Assembly: GCA_900468805.1 (NCBI GenBank)
Contig: UEIF01000008.1
Span: forward strand, 120,797 to 184,796
Direction of reading: 5' to 3'
Origin: Hyphomicrobiales bacterium
GTDB lineage: Bacteria > Pseudomonadota > Alphaproteobacteria > Rhizobiales > Rhizobiaceae
DNA length: 64,000 bases
This document shows, one piece after another, positions 26,213 to 34,542 of this stretch; within the stretch, counting starts at the first letter, position 1, and each line of letters opens with the position of its first letter. Below the pieces are notes generated by a model that was given only the letters and a program-made list of their open reading frames with translations, made no database searches and was not told the origin of the DNA. Both the position numbers and the translations under genes were made by a program.

Positions 26213-26725
26213 ATGGCAGACAACGAAACGCGCGATATCTTCATCGTCGGCCTGCGAAACGCTCATGCGATGGAGAGCCAGGCCCTCAGCATCATGAAGC
26301 CGCAGCTCAGCCGGATCGAGAACTATCCGGAAGTGGCGGAGATGCTTCAACGTCACATAACCGAGACCGAAGGCCAGATCCGCCGCATTGAGGAGAGCCT
26401 GACGGGCCTCAACGAGGACCATTCGAGGCTGAAGGTTATGGCACTTTCCCTCACAGGTTCCATGGCGGCGCTGGGCCATACCGTCGCCGGCGACGAGATC
26501 CTGAAGAACTCGTTTGCCAACTTCGCCTTTGAGAACTTCGAAATCTCCGCCTAGAAATCGTTGCTGACGGTAGCGGAAGCCGGTGGGTTCAAGGCCGCCA
26601 TCGGTGGCCTGAAGGAAAACCTTACCGGAGAAAAGGCCATGGCAGACTGGCTGGACGCGCACGTGGCCTCGTTGACGGAGAAATTTCTGTCGCTGAGGGT
26701 AGCCGGCAAGTCTGCCAAGGTGTGA
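26213..26725 (+). pseudogene. Ferritin-like DUF892 (YciE/YciF) protein with internal amber codon
   Basis: The frame starts RDIFIVGLRNAHAMESQALSIMKPQLSRIENYPEV and continues with LLQRHITETE-type helices, as in DUF892 stress proteins of the ferritin-like fold. At 26552-26554 a TAG interrupts it after FENFEISA. The same frame then continues KSLLTVAEAGGFKAAIGGLKENL to a natural stop at 26723-26725 (170 residues in all). The family has Tyr at this place (AAYKSLL), so TAC to TAG is the simplest change. The truncated 113-residue product would lack the last helix. It sits directly behind the catalase. Confidence 0.8.
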
Positions 26726-26732
26726 TCAAAAA

Positions 26733-26765
26733 CGGCTGCAGAGGGCCCGGTGTCGTCTGCAGCCG
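26733..26765 (+). terminator. Stem-loop downstream of the catalase/DUF892 unit
   Basis: CGGCTGCAGA (26733-26742) and TCTGCAGCCG (26756-26765) form a perfect 10-bp stem with a 13-nt loop, 7 nt after the DUF892 stop. Only a weak pyrimidine-rich stretch follows. Confidence 0.55.
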
Positions 26766-27503
26766 CTCTGCTTTGCCCCGACGGAACTCGACCTGACAAT
26801 GAACGTCAGTTCCGACGATACGAGGCCATGCATGATGTTTGCTCGGCGGGGAACTGAAGAGATACGCGTTGAGAGATGACTGCTGCTACGATCGACGGGG
26901 CGACATGCTCCAATATGGCTTGACAATTGTGCGCGAAGCCGCGGCTATTTGGGCGGCCGCGCATGGCGCCGGTGACCAGAATCCCGATGGCCGCGTCATT
27001 TGATGGAGAAGGCGCAGTCGTCACATGCGATCTTCATCAAGCTGCAATGCGAAAAGCAGTTCGGAATACGCAACGACAGCACGGTGGTTATCGTCTGGGA
27101 TCAATCGCAACACCAAGCGCATGACGATGGACAGCGACCATAGGCGAACCCGGAGTGACAACTTGCTCAATAACTTTCCCTACCCCGTGCTCCCAAGGCC
27201 CTTTGCTTGTGAGCTGCCCCTTTGTTCGAACTTACCTGTGCAAAGGATGGCGAAGGTCAAGGGGGCACGCGGCAGGGCTTGTGCCGATCCTCGGCCCGTG
27301 TGCCGGCTAGAACAGTATCGTGTCAGTGTCTGAAATCGGCGGCGAACATCAGCGGTCGCCAGTTCTCCTGACGCGTCTTCACCTGTTCCCACAGGACATC
27401 GCTCCGATCGTGAGCGTCCGGACCTCTCGGACAATATGGAGTTCCCTGGCATTCATTCGTAGCCGTCGTTCCGTTGCAGGATTTTTTGGGCAGCGCGCGG
27501 TTG
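26766..27503. other. Intergenic region without recognised gene
   Basis: Short frames on both strands (for example 26806-27024 minus) show no family features. Part may be decayed coding DNA. The promoter of the GH13 gene begins at its right edge. Confidence 0.4.
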
Positions 27504-27529
27504 GGAACCTTTGATGCGCGAAAGCGGTT
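27504..27529 (+). promoter_or_regulatory. EcfG/RpoE2-like promoter for the GH13 gene
   Basis: GGAAC (27504-27508), a 17-nt spacer and GGTT (27526-27529), 28 nt before the ATG at 27558. Confidence 0.58.
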
Positions 27530-27557
27530 GCCTCGAATAGACCAATCGGGAGCGCTC

Positions 27558-29219
27558 ATGATCAACGACCTCTGGTACAAGAATTCTGTTGTCTACTGCC
27601 TGTCGATCGAGACCTTCATGGACGCCAACGGCGATGGCGTTGGAGATCTCCACGGGCTTGCGCGCCGGCTCGACTACCTTGCAGGTCTCGGGATCACGGC
27701 GATCTGGCTGATGCCCTTCCAGACCTCGCCCGGCAGGGACGACGGTTACGACGTGTCCGACTATTACAATGTCGATCCGCGCTACGGCACGCTCGGCGAC
27801 TTCGTCGAGTTCACGCATGGCGCCAAGCAGCGCGGTATCCGGGTATTGATCGATCTCGTCGTCAATCATACTTCGGACCAGCACCCCTGGTTTCAGGAGG
27901 CACGTCGCGATGAAGGATCGCGTTTCCGCGACTGGTACGTCTGGTCAAAGCAAAAGCCGGCGAACGCCAATGAAGGAATGGTCTTTCCGGGCGTGCAGAC
28001 GTCGACATGGACCTATGACAAGGAGGCGAAGGCCTATTATTTCCACCGTTTCTACGATTTTCAGCCCGATCTCGACACGGCAAATCCGCATGTGCAGGCC
28101 GAAATCCTCAAGATCATGGGCTTCTGGATCCAACTTGGCGTTTCCGGATTCCGGATGGACGCGGTGCCTTTCGTAATCGCCGAGAAGGGTGCGGACGTCA
28201 AAAAGCCGCGCGAACGGTTCGAGATGCTCCGGTCGTTTCGCGAGTTCCTGCAATGGCGAAAGGGTGATTCCATCATTCTGGCGGAAGCCAACGTCCTGCC
28301 GGAGACCGATATGGACTATTTCGGCGAGGACGACGACCGGATGCAGATGATGTTCAACTTTCAGGTTAACCAGACACTCTTCTATGCGCTGGCGAGCGCG
28401 AACTGCCGACCGCTGGAAAAGGCCCTCGAGGCCACCCGCACGCGCCCCGAGACGGCGCAATGGGGATTGTTCCTGCGCAATCATGATGAACTCGACCTCG
28501 GACGGCTGAGCGAGGGGCAGAGAAGCGCAGTCTTTGCGGCCTTCGGACCGGACAAGGACATGCAGCTTTATGATCGCGGCATCAGGCGGCGGCTTGCACC
28601 GATGCTGGAAGGCAATGGAGCCCGCATTCGCATGGCCTATAGCCTGATGTTTTCCCTGCCGGGAACGCCGGTATTGCGCTATGGTGACGAGATCGGCATG
28701 GGCGATGATCTTTCGCTTGCCGAACGCAATTGTGCACGCACACCGATGCAATGGTCGACAGAGCCGCAGGCCGGCTTCACAAAGAGCGCGACGCCCATCC
28801 TGCCCGTCATAACAGGCGGCGCCTACGGGTTCGAGCATATCAACGTGGCGGACCAGAGGAGGAACCCCGATTCCATGCTCAATTGGATGGAACGCTTGAT
28901 CCGAATGCGCAAGGAGGCGCCCGAGATCGGCTGGGGAGATTACAGCTGTGTCGAAACCGGCCAGCAAGGGGTTCTGGCCATACGATATGACTGGCGCAAC
29001 AACTCGATCTTGATCGTTCACAATCTGATGCGGGAGCCCGTCGAAGCAGAAATCGATCCCGGGATCGGCGAAAACGGGCAGTTGCTGATCGATATCGCCG
29101 ATGGTTCCAACAGCAAAGCCGGAAAAGACGGCAAGCACTGCGTGTTTCTCGAAGGTTTCGGCTACAAGTGGTACCGTATCGGCGGGCTCGACTATCTGCT
29201 GCGCCGGTCCGACATTTGA
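27558..29219 (+). CDS. GH13 alpha-amylase family enzyme, trehalose-synthase-like
   Basis: A 553-residue enzyme starting LWYKNSVVYCLSIETFMDANGDGVGD, very like the catalytic domain of trehalose synthase (TreS), which interconverts maltose and trehalose. GH13 regions are visible: DLVVNHTSDQHPWF, nucleophile Asp201 in GFRMDAVPF, acid Glu243 in ILAEANV and transition-state Asp310 in LRNHDELD. TreS usually has ISQ in its first strand, and here it is CLSIET. No maltokinase domain is fused. Start 27558 gives the usual N-terminus. The EcfG-like promoter fits osmotic or desiccation stress. Confidence 0.88.
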   Translation: MINDLWYKNSVVYCLSIETFMDANGDGVGDLHGLARRLDYLAGLGITAIWLMPFQTSPGRDDGYDVSDYYNVDPRYGTLGDFVEFTHGAKQRGIRVLIDLVVNHTSDQHPWFQEARRDEGSRFRDWYVWSKQKPANANEGMVFPGVQTSTWTYDKEAKAYYFHRFYDFQPDLDTANPHVQAEILKIMGFWIQLGVSGFRMDAVPFVIAEKGADVKKPRERFEMLRSFREFLQWRKGDSIILAEANVLPETDMDYFGEDDDRMQMMFNFQVNQTLFYALASANCRPLEKALEATRTRPETAQWGLFLRNHDELDLGRLSEGQRSAVFAAFGPDKDMQLYDRGIRRRLAPMLEGNGARIRMAYSLMFSLPGTPVLRYGDEIGMGDDLSLAERNCARTPMQWSTEPQAGFTKSATPILPVITGGAYGFEHINVADQRRNPDSMLNWMERLIRMRKEAPEIGWGDYSCVETGQQGVLAIRYDWRNNSILIVHNLMREPVEAEIDPGIGENGQLLIDIADGSNSKAGKDGKHCVFLEGFGYKWYRIGGLDYLLRRSDI

Positions 29220-29231
29220 ACATTATCCATT

Positions 29232-29249
29232 GCTCCGGCCTGCCGGAGC
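29232..29249 (+). terminator. Compact GC-rich hairpin after the GH13 gene
   Basis: GCTCCGGC (29232-29239) and GCCGGAGC (29242-29249) are exact reverse complements. A realistic fold is 7 bp with a 4-nt loop. It starts 13 nt after the stop codon and is followed by a mixed T-containing stretch. Confidence 0.55.
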
Positions 29250-30162
29250 GTTGACACTTGCTTTCTTTACAGGCCCCGAAACAACCGAAGCGGAAGCGAA
29301 CCGTTCCTCCATTACCGCCTGCCTGCGCGCTTAGCGTGCCATCATCTATATCAAAGGCCCGACGGTGCGGACGTGCAGCTAAGAAGGGACCGGCCGATGT
29401 GCTAGAAATTGCGTTATGGCGACTTCAATCCAAAAGCGGAACACTATGTCGGGCGCGGCAGCACCATGCTGGGGTAGTTGTCCCACCTATGCTCTCAAAA
29501 TGAAGCTATCGAGAGCACGTGGAGAGTTCAGCCACGGCGCCATCGCCGGCATTGCAGGGGCCGGAACCGGCAGACAAACGCCGAAGCACAAATTGCCGAA
29601 TGCACCTTAGGATGTCCCGCATCTCTCGACTGCGAAAAATGATAGGATATCACCTTCGATCAAAACGCACCGCGGAGAGCAAACCTCCGCCGTCCGCCTC
29701 GATTTCCATTTCCTCAGGTTTCAACTAGGCTTGGTGGCGTTTTGCTTTTTCCCTCGCCTCAGGAATTAACTTTGGTCAGTCCCCAGCCACCTCTCATCGC
29801 CCAAATTCGATCGCACGCGCCAACAATGACGCGGGCGCTTGAACGCGTTGGGATTTTTTGTCCTCAACGATCCGCAGGCGGTGCTTTATAAGAGCATTAT
29901 GGAGCTGGCTGACGAGGCGAAATGCTTCCCGGCCGTTTTCCATTGCTCTTCGAACAGGCAACCCTTCAGCGCGCCGCGCCTGCCGTCTTAAGCACCCGGT
30001 TGAGGACCGACGCCGCAACGACGTGGCCATTGCCCGCGTGATTCAATGCTGGGACCGTACGACCCGCGTCCCGGCACGTGAGACGGTTTCGAAACTGGCA
30101 CCAAAGCGCTGAACTATAGTCTTGGATCGGCGTTTAAGTGGGCGACCATTGAAAGGTGCCAT
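29250..30162. other. 0.9-kb region without a secure gene
   Basis: A minus-strand GGAAC-N16-GGTT motif (29307-29283) faces left but has no gene before the GH13 terminator. A short minus-strand frame (29794-29942, starting MENGREAFRLVSQLHNALIKHRL) is possible but unsupported. Nothing else is recognised. Confidence 0.4.
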
Positions 30163-31212
30163 GTGTCTGAAGCCGACAAGTCCGACATCCACGGCGACCG
30201 CCCTGCCGCCGCATCGCAGAAGGGCATGGCCAATCACAAGGAGTTGGCCACATTCGCGTTTCAAAGAACGCGCATGCCGATCGTCGTCGCCGACGCCCGC
30301 GAGCCGGACTACCCAATCGTTCTCGCCAATGAAGCTTTTCTCGACCTGACGGGCTACGCCGCTGAAGAGCTGCTCGGCCGGAATTGCCGCATGCTTCAGG
30401 GCGAGGCAACCTCGAGAACAGTGGTAGCAGAGATCCGGGCCATCATCGCCAAGGAGCGCGAAGGCACGGTCGAGGTCCTGAACTACAGGAAGGACGGCAG
30501 CACATTCTGGAACCAGCTTCACCTCAGCCCCATTCATGACGATGCCGGACAACTCGCCTACTATTTCGCCTCGCAGATCGACGTCACGAAGTACCGGAAG
30601 ATCCAGACGCTTGAAGAAGCGGAACACCGTCTGCTTCTCGAAGTCGACCACAGGACGAAAAACGTCCTTGCGATCGTTGACAGCATCGTGCGGCTCAGCC
30701 GGTCCGACGATGCGGCACTCTATGCGGCCTCGGTCCAACAGCGCGTCCAGGCGCTGTCGAGGACGCATATGCTGCTTGCGGAGAACGGATGGCAGCAGGC
30801 TTCTCTTCGCGACATCGTCTTTCTTCAGGTCGGCATCTTTGGAGACCAGAAAGTCAAAATAGACGGTCCGGATGTGATGGTGCCGGCACCGTTCGTCCAA
30901 CCGATGGGCCTCGCTATCCACGAGCTCGCAGCCAATGCCGCAGTCCATGGCTCGCTGTCGCGTCCCGGCGGCAGCCTCACGATCGGCTGGAAGAGGGAAG
31001 GCGAAGGTCTCATCCTGATTTGGCACGAACGCGGAGGAACTGGGTCGAAGGCGACCCGGGGCAAGGGGTTCGGCAACGTGCTGCTCGGCGCGGTTCTCGA
31101 AAAGCAGCTCGGTGGCAAGATCGCCCGCGACTGGCGTAAGGACGGCCTGCGGCTCCTTGTCGAGCTGCCGTTCCTCGACCGCGTTGGCCGAGGTCTGAAG
31201 GCAAAACCGTGA
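30163..31212 (+). CDS. LOV-domain blue-light histidine kinase (HWE/HisKA2 type)
   Basis: The 349-residue protein has a PAS/LOV domain (about 30-145) with the photo-adduct motif GRNCRMLQG. Cys75 would bond FMN under blue light, and the LOV elements YPIVLANEAFLDLTGY and NYRKDGSTFWNQLHLSPI are intact. The kinase part has LLLEVDHRTKNV (His163) and HELAANAAVHGSL. The start is GTG at 30163 behind GAAAGG. Related Brucella and Rhizobium LOV kinases affect virulence, attachment or the general stress response. No receiver gene is adjacent, so it probably signals to a receiver elsewhere. Confidence 0.92.
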   Translation: MSEADKSDIHGDRPAAASQKGMANHKELATFAFQRTRMPIVVADAREPDYPIVLANEAFLDLTGYAAEELLGRNCRMLQGEATSRTVVAEIRAIIAKEREGTVEVLNYRKDGSTFWNQLHLSPIHDDAGQLAYYFASQIDVTKYRKIQTLEEAEHRLLLEVDHRTKNVLAIVDSIVRLSRSDDAALYAASVQQRVQALSRTHMLLAENGWQQASLRDIVFLQVGIFGDQKVKIDGPDVMVPAPFVQPMGLAIHELAANAAVHGSLSRPGGSLTIGWKREGEGLILIWHERGGTGSKATRGKGFGNVLLGAVLEKQLGGKIARDWRKDGLRLLVELPFLDRVGRGLKAKP

Positions 31213-31251
31213 ACGTCGAGCACCCTCTGTGTGTTTAGCGACAGGACCCGA

Positions 31252-31848
31252 ATGCCAACCAAATCATCGCTCGTCATCTTTCTCCATGGGATCGGTGCCT
31301 CCGGTGCGCAGCTTATGCCGCTTGCAGCCACTTGGCGGGCGAGCCTTACGAATACCCGCTTCGCGGCCCCGGACGCACCGATCCACCATTGGCGCGGTCA
31401 TCAATGGTTCTCCACAGAGGGCGACCCGTTGGATCCGGCGCGCATCCGTTTAGCGCGTGAGGCATTCGACGCGCTGATGAACGACGTCATTCATCGAGAA
31501 GGGTTCTCCGACGCCCATGACAGGGTTGCCTTCGTCGGCGTCTCCCAAGGTGCCATTGTCGCGCTTGATGCAGTGGCCTCTGGGCGCTGGAAGGTTGGCG
31601 CTCTCGTATCCTTCGCAGGGCTCTTGCCGCCGCAACGGATTTCGTCGGCGAGCAACACTACGCCCGTCCTTCTCGTTCATGGTCAGAACGACACGACGAT
31701 CCCTTACATGGCTTCGACGCTTGCCGCTGCGCAGCTTGGGACCGCCGGCTTCAAGGTTGAACTCGACGTCGAACCAGGCGTAGGTCACACGATCTCATCG
31801 TCGGGAGCGGAAAAAGCGCTGGCGTTCCTGAGACGAACGCTTGCATAG
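31252..31848 (+). CDS. Alpha/beta hydrolase, phospholipase/carboxylesterase family
   Basis: A 198-residue hydrolase with an oxyanion region SLVIFLHGIGASG and nucleophile elbow GVSQGA (Ser about residue 100). The late acid/His elements are LLVHGQNDTTIPY and EPGVGHTIS. This is the family of small esterases such as YpfH and acyl-protein thioesterase. The ATG at 31252 was taken because the first strand starts immediately after it and AGGA lies upstream. It follows the LOV kinase by 39 nt and may be co-transcribed. Confidence 0.87.
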   Translation: MPTKSSLVIFLHGIGASGAQLMPLAATWRASLTNTRFAAPDAPIHHWRGHQWFSTEGDPLDPARIRLAREAFDALMNDVIHREGFSDAHDRVAFVGVSQGAIVALDAVASGRWKVGALVSFAGLLPPQRISSASNTTPVLLVHGQNDTTIPYMASTLAAAQLGTAGFKVELDVEPGVGHTISSSGAEKALAFLRRTLA

Positions 31849-32058
31849 GCGACAGCCTCGACAGCTGTCACCCTATGCGTTGCCATGATCGCCGCCGCCG
31901 GAGACGGTTTCGTTCGGCTTCGAGCGGATGGCAATCACATCATTTAGCGAGACATTTCCGAACGTCTGCTTGGTCGACAGCCTTCAAGCGTCGCCCGCGA
32001 TTGAGCGGCAGCGGAAGGATCTAACCAGTCAGTCCAGGTATCACGGTCCCGTCATGAA
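31849..32058. other. Short intergenic region
   Basis: Convergent gene ends. I see no clear terminator hairpin and no gene. Confidence 0.35.
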
Positions 32059-32439
32059 TCAGGGGAGGTAACCGCTTTCCTTGACGCGGTTATATAGAGA
32101 CTTGAAGGCGTCGTCAGTGTCTCCCTCGCAGGCAAACCACATCGCTTCCTTCACGCCAACATCATTGTAAATCCCCAAAGCCCGGCCGGCAGTCTTGTCG
32201 GTCGAAACCACGAAGGTGCCGGCGGGAGCGCACGTCTCCATATCGAAAGCGTGGGCAAGGTATATTTCGAACTGGTCCATTTTTTCGAAGCGAGCTTCGA
32301 CCGCAAGCAACATCGCAGCACGAAGCGCAGGGAGCAATTCATGGATGCCAACAGGTAAAGGCGGAGTCCAGTATGTGCCGACAGGCGGCTTTTCGATGTC
32401 GTCTTCTTCCCATGAGATATTGATCGGCAAATCGTTCAT
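32059..32439 (-). CDS. Hypothetical acidic protein behind a LexA-type box
   Basis: A 126-residue acidic protein (starting MNDLPINISWEEDDIEKPP) with a helical mid-section ELLPALRAAMLLAVEARFEKMDQFEIYLAHAF and an alpha/beta C-terminal part. It has no signal peptide, membrane segment or known motif. I do not recognise the family. A perfect GTTC-N7-GTTC repeat lies 29 nt upstream, which would make it an SOS gene if LexA binds. It is followed on the same strand by no close gene. Confidence 0.7.
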   Translation of the reverse strand: MNDLPINISWEEDDIEKPPVGTYWTPPLPVGIHELLPALRAAMLLAVEARFEKMDQFEIYLAHAFDMETCAPAGTFVVSTDKTAGRALGIYNDVGVKEAMWFACEGDTDDAFKSLYNRVKESGYLP

Positions 32440-32467
32440 CGCCGTAATCCTTCATCTTGGTGTCGAT

Positions 32468-32482
32468 GTTCTTATTATGTTC
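32468..32482 (-). promoter_or_regulatory. LexA-type SOS box upstream of the 32059-32439 gene
   Basis: GTTC (32468-32471), 7 nt (TTATTAT), GTTC (32479-32482), read as GAAC-N7-GAAC on the gene's strand. It matches the alphaproteobacterial LexA operator at all eight fixed positions. The AT-rich spacer is placed where a -10/-35 region would be expected. Confidence 0.5.
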
Positions 32483-32549
32483 TCGTTTTGGGCTGAGTCA
32501 AGGATGAAGGTTTAGAAATGCTAAAATGGTTACAGGAAACAATTCCGCT

Positions 32550-32762
32550 TTAGAACCTGAAGGGTGCTTCGACGTTCGCGTTGGCCTTAGTCATAAGCTC
32601 CTGGTTGTCGGCGAGCTCGAATGGCAATGAGAACTTCTGCAGCCACCCGGCGGCAGCCGCATTGTCAACGAGATCCAGGAATACGAGATCGAGAACGTCC
32701 TGGCGCCTGAGAAGATCGTTCTGGATCGCAATCGGGGCCCTTGGTGTGGGAACAGAGGTCAT
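32550..32762 (-). CDS. Hypothetical small protein
   Basis: A 70-residue protein (MTSVPTPRAPIAIQNDLLRRQDVLDLVFLDLVDNAAAAGWLQKF...), mostly helical. The ATG at 32762 is preferred over upstream in-frame Met codons because the preceding codons are Arg-rich and lie inside the neighbouring gene's end. It follows the 32783-33070 gene by 20 nt on the same strand, so the two are probably one transcript. Function unknown. Confidence 0.55.
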   Translation of the reverse strand: MTSVPTPRAPIAIQNDLLRRQDVLDLVFLDLVDNAAAAGWLQKFSLPFELADNQELMTKANANVEAPFRF

Positions 32763-32782
32763 GATGCCGTTCCGCCGTTGCC

Positions 32783-33070
32783 TTAAGCGCCGCCAGTGTC
32801 GCGCAGAAACTGCCATGTTATACCGGCGATCTGCGTCGGCTTGACGATGTGCATGCGGGCCTGCAGTAGCCGGAGAGTTGGTACGAGCCTCGCGGGATCC
32901 GCAATTGCCGCAGGGACAGGCTTGCCCGCCTCAGTAAAGTGCCGCTCCATTTCTTCCCGAAGTTCTCGGATATCGAAGCTGTCCATTCCTGTATTGAACC
33001 AATCGGTCAGGATGACATCGCATACGATATCAAGGCTATCTGGGTCGTCGGCATCGGGCAATGGCTGCAT
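32783..33070 (-). CDS. Hypothetical small protein
   Basis: A 95-residue acidic helical protein (LDIVCDVILTDWFNTGMDSFDIRELREEMERHF, then RLVPTLRLLQARMHIVKPTQIAGITWQFL). No known domain is recognised. It heads a two-gene minus-strand unit with 32550-32762. An inverted pair GAACA/TGTTC lies just upstream at about 33084-33096. Confidence 0.6.
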   Translation of the reverse strand: MQPLPDADDPDSLDIVCDVILTDWFNTGMDSFDIRELREEMERHFTEAGKPVPAAIADPARLVPTLRLLQARMHIVKPTQIAGITWQFLRDTGGA

Positions 33071-33483
33071 TGGCGGACCTTATGAACATGGTGTTCTACT
33101 CAAGTGTTCCCATAGTCGTCTCGCCGACACACTTCATCAGAAGTCCGGATAGACGCAAGGGCTTCCAGCACAAAGACGAACTCCAGCGAACTTGTTTCAT
33201 CTACGCTCATCACGGCGACAACCGGATTAGAAGTCTTTGGCTCGAGAACCGCAATTCGACCAATTGGATTAGCTCGCTTATCCCGCAGCAGGGAAACGAA
33301 CTTCTGCTGGTATTTTGCTCTCGCAACTCAAAGACCAGACAATCTGAAAATGGTGCATGGTAATTAGGCCGTAAGCCCGGACCTGCTCCTCTATTGATTG
33401 CCGGGGGATCGTGAGCGTCGTGCGTGACGGGCGGATGGAAGATTTTTCGGGACGAGGATACTATTGCGGGAACGGGTAGGAAT
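33071..33483. other. Intergenic region without recognised gene
   Basis: It contains the GAACA-N3-TGTTC palindrome near 33084-33096 and a further GTTCC. The two GTTC elements are 9 nt apart, so this is not a LexA box. No gene is recognised. Confidence 0.35.
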
Positions 33484-34434
33484 TCAGGATGCGAGTTGAC
33501 CCCGTAGCCGGGTCGCATCCAAGGCGCGCGCGCGAAATGTGACAGGTGGAGCGCCAATGATGCGCTTGAAGGCTCGGCTGAAGGATGCCTCGGATTCGTA
33601 ACCCAGTCGTTCGGCAATGGCGGCGACACGCTGTCCTTCGCGCAGCCACTGATGTGCTTGATGCATGCGCATTCGGGCGACGTAGCGGGCAGGTGTCTCT
33701 CCAACTGCCTTGGCGAAACGTTCGGCAAAACCGGATCGAGATGCTCCCATCTTCCGCGCGAGCTCGTCGACCGTCCAGTCATGCGCAGGATCGAGATGGA
33801 TGGCTGCCAGAACGCGCCCGACCTCGGGATTGCGAACCGCCGTCAACCAACCGGATGAGTCACCGCACCCGTGCTCCACCCATGCTCGAATGAGCGTGGC
33901 GGTAAGGACGTCGGCGAGGCGGGCCAGAATACCGCCGGCGCCAACGCGATTCATATCCACCTCGCGCATCATTGCATCGAGGAGCGCAGGGATAGAAGGT
34001 TCGCTGGCCGCCAGGTCGGCTGTGCGCATCACATTGGGCATCAGTTGCAACAGCGGATGTTGCTTGTCGACGTTGAACCGCATGACGGCAAAGAACAGCA
34101 GGTTGCTTGCGTCCGCACAGGGACATTCCAGGTCGACGATCCCGTCGCAGACGGGTCTGCGCGGCATGCGTTCCACCGGCGTTGGCGCGATCCCGGGCTC
34201 GCTTGCAAGCACGTGTGCATCGCCTCGTGGCAGAAGGACCGCATCGCCTGAATGCATCTCCATCCATTCCCCGTCCGGCGTCTGCACAAATGCCTTTCCG
34301 GCAGCAAGGAAATGAAACTGCGCTTCATCCTTCATCGGAAACGCCGTCGCCCACGGCGCAGAAGGCTGACAGCGGCCGTAGTCGACCCCGTCAAGGCGAA
34401 GTCCCCGCATCATCTCGCTTAGTGCGTCGCTCAT
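33484..34434 (-). CDS. AraC-family regulator with cupin sensor (DUF6597/AraC_binding type)
   Basis: A 316-residue regulator. The N-terminal cupin (about 30-110) has HFLAAGKAFV and MEMHSGDAVLLPRGDAHVLA. The two C-terminal helix-turn-helices are at about 212-300 (WTVDELARKMGASRSGFAERFAKAVGETPARYVARMRM, then VAAIAERLGYESEASFSRAFKR). It is divergent from the MFS transporter at 34543, with a 108-nt shared upstream region, the classic layout of a regulator controlling its efflux target. Confidence 0.9.
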   Translation of the reverse strand: MSDALSEMMRGLRLDGVDYGRCQPSAPWATAFPMKDEAQFHFLAAGKAFVQTPDGEWMEMHSGDAVLLPRGDAHVLASEPGIAPTPVERMPRRPVCDGIVDLECPCADASNLLFFAVMRFNVDKQHPLLQLMPNVMRTADLAASEPSIPALLDAMMREVDMNRVGAGGILARLADVLTATLIRAWVEHGCGDSSGWLTAVRNPEVGRVLAAIHLDPAHDWTVDELARKMGASRSGFAERFAKAVGETPARYVARMRMHQAHQWLREGQRVAAIAERLGYESEASFSRAFKRIIGAPPVTFRARALDATRLRGQLAS

Positions 34435-34542
34435 GGCCAGCTTTCACTATTTGGACGAATAGTCATGTCTTATAGATTTTGCAGCATAGAAACACCAGGG
34501 CGACCCGTCTAGCCTTTCCGTAGCAACTTTTGGAGACGGCAT

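Noticed and set aside
29794..29942. Small minus-strand gene MENGREAFRLVSQLHNALIKHRL...
   Set aside because: Both strands show equally plausible short frames here and there is no strong ribosome site or promoter, so I could not choose.
33084..33112. GAACA/TGTTC repeats as a LexA box
   Set aside because: The two same-orientation GTTC elements are 9 nt apart, not 7, so they do not fit the alphaproteobacterial operator.
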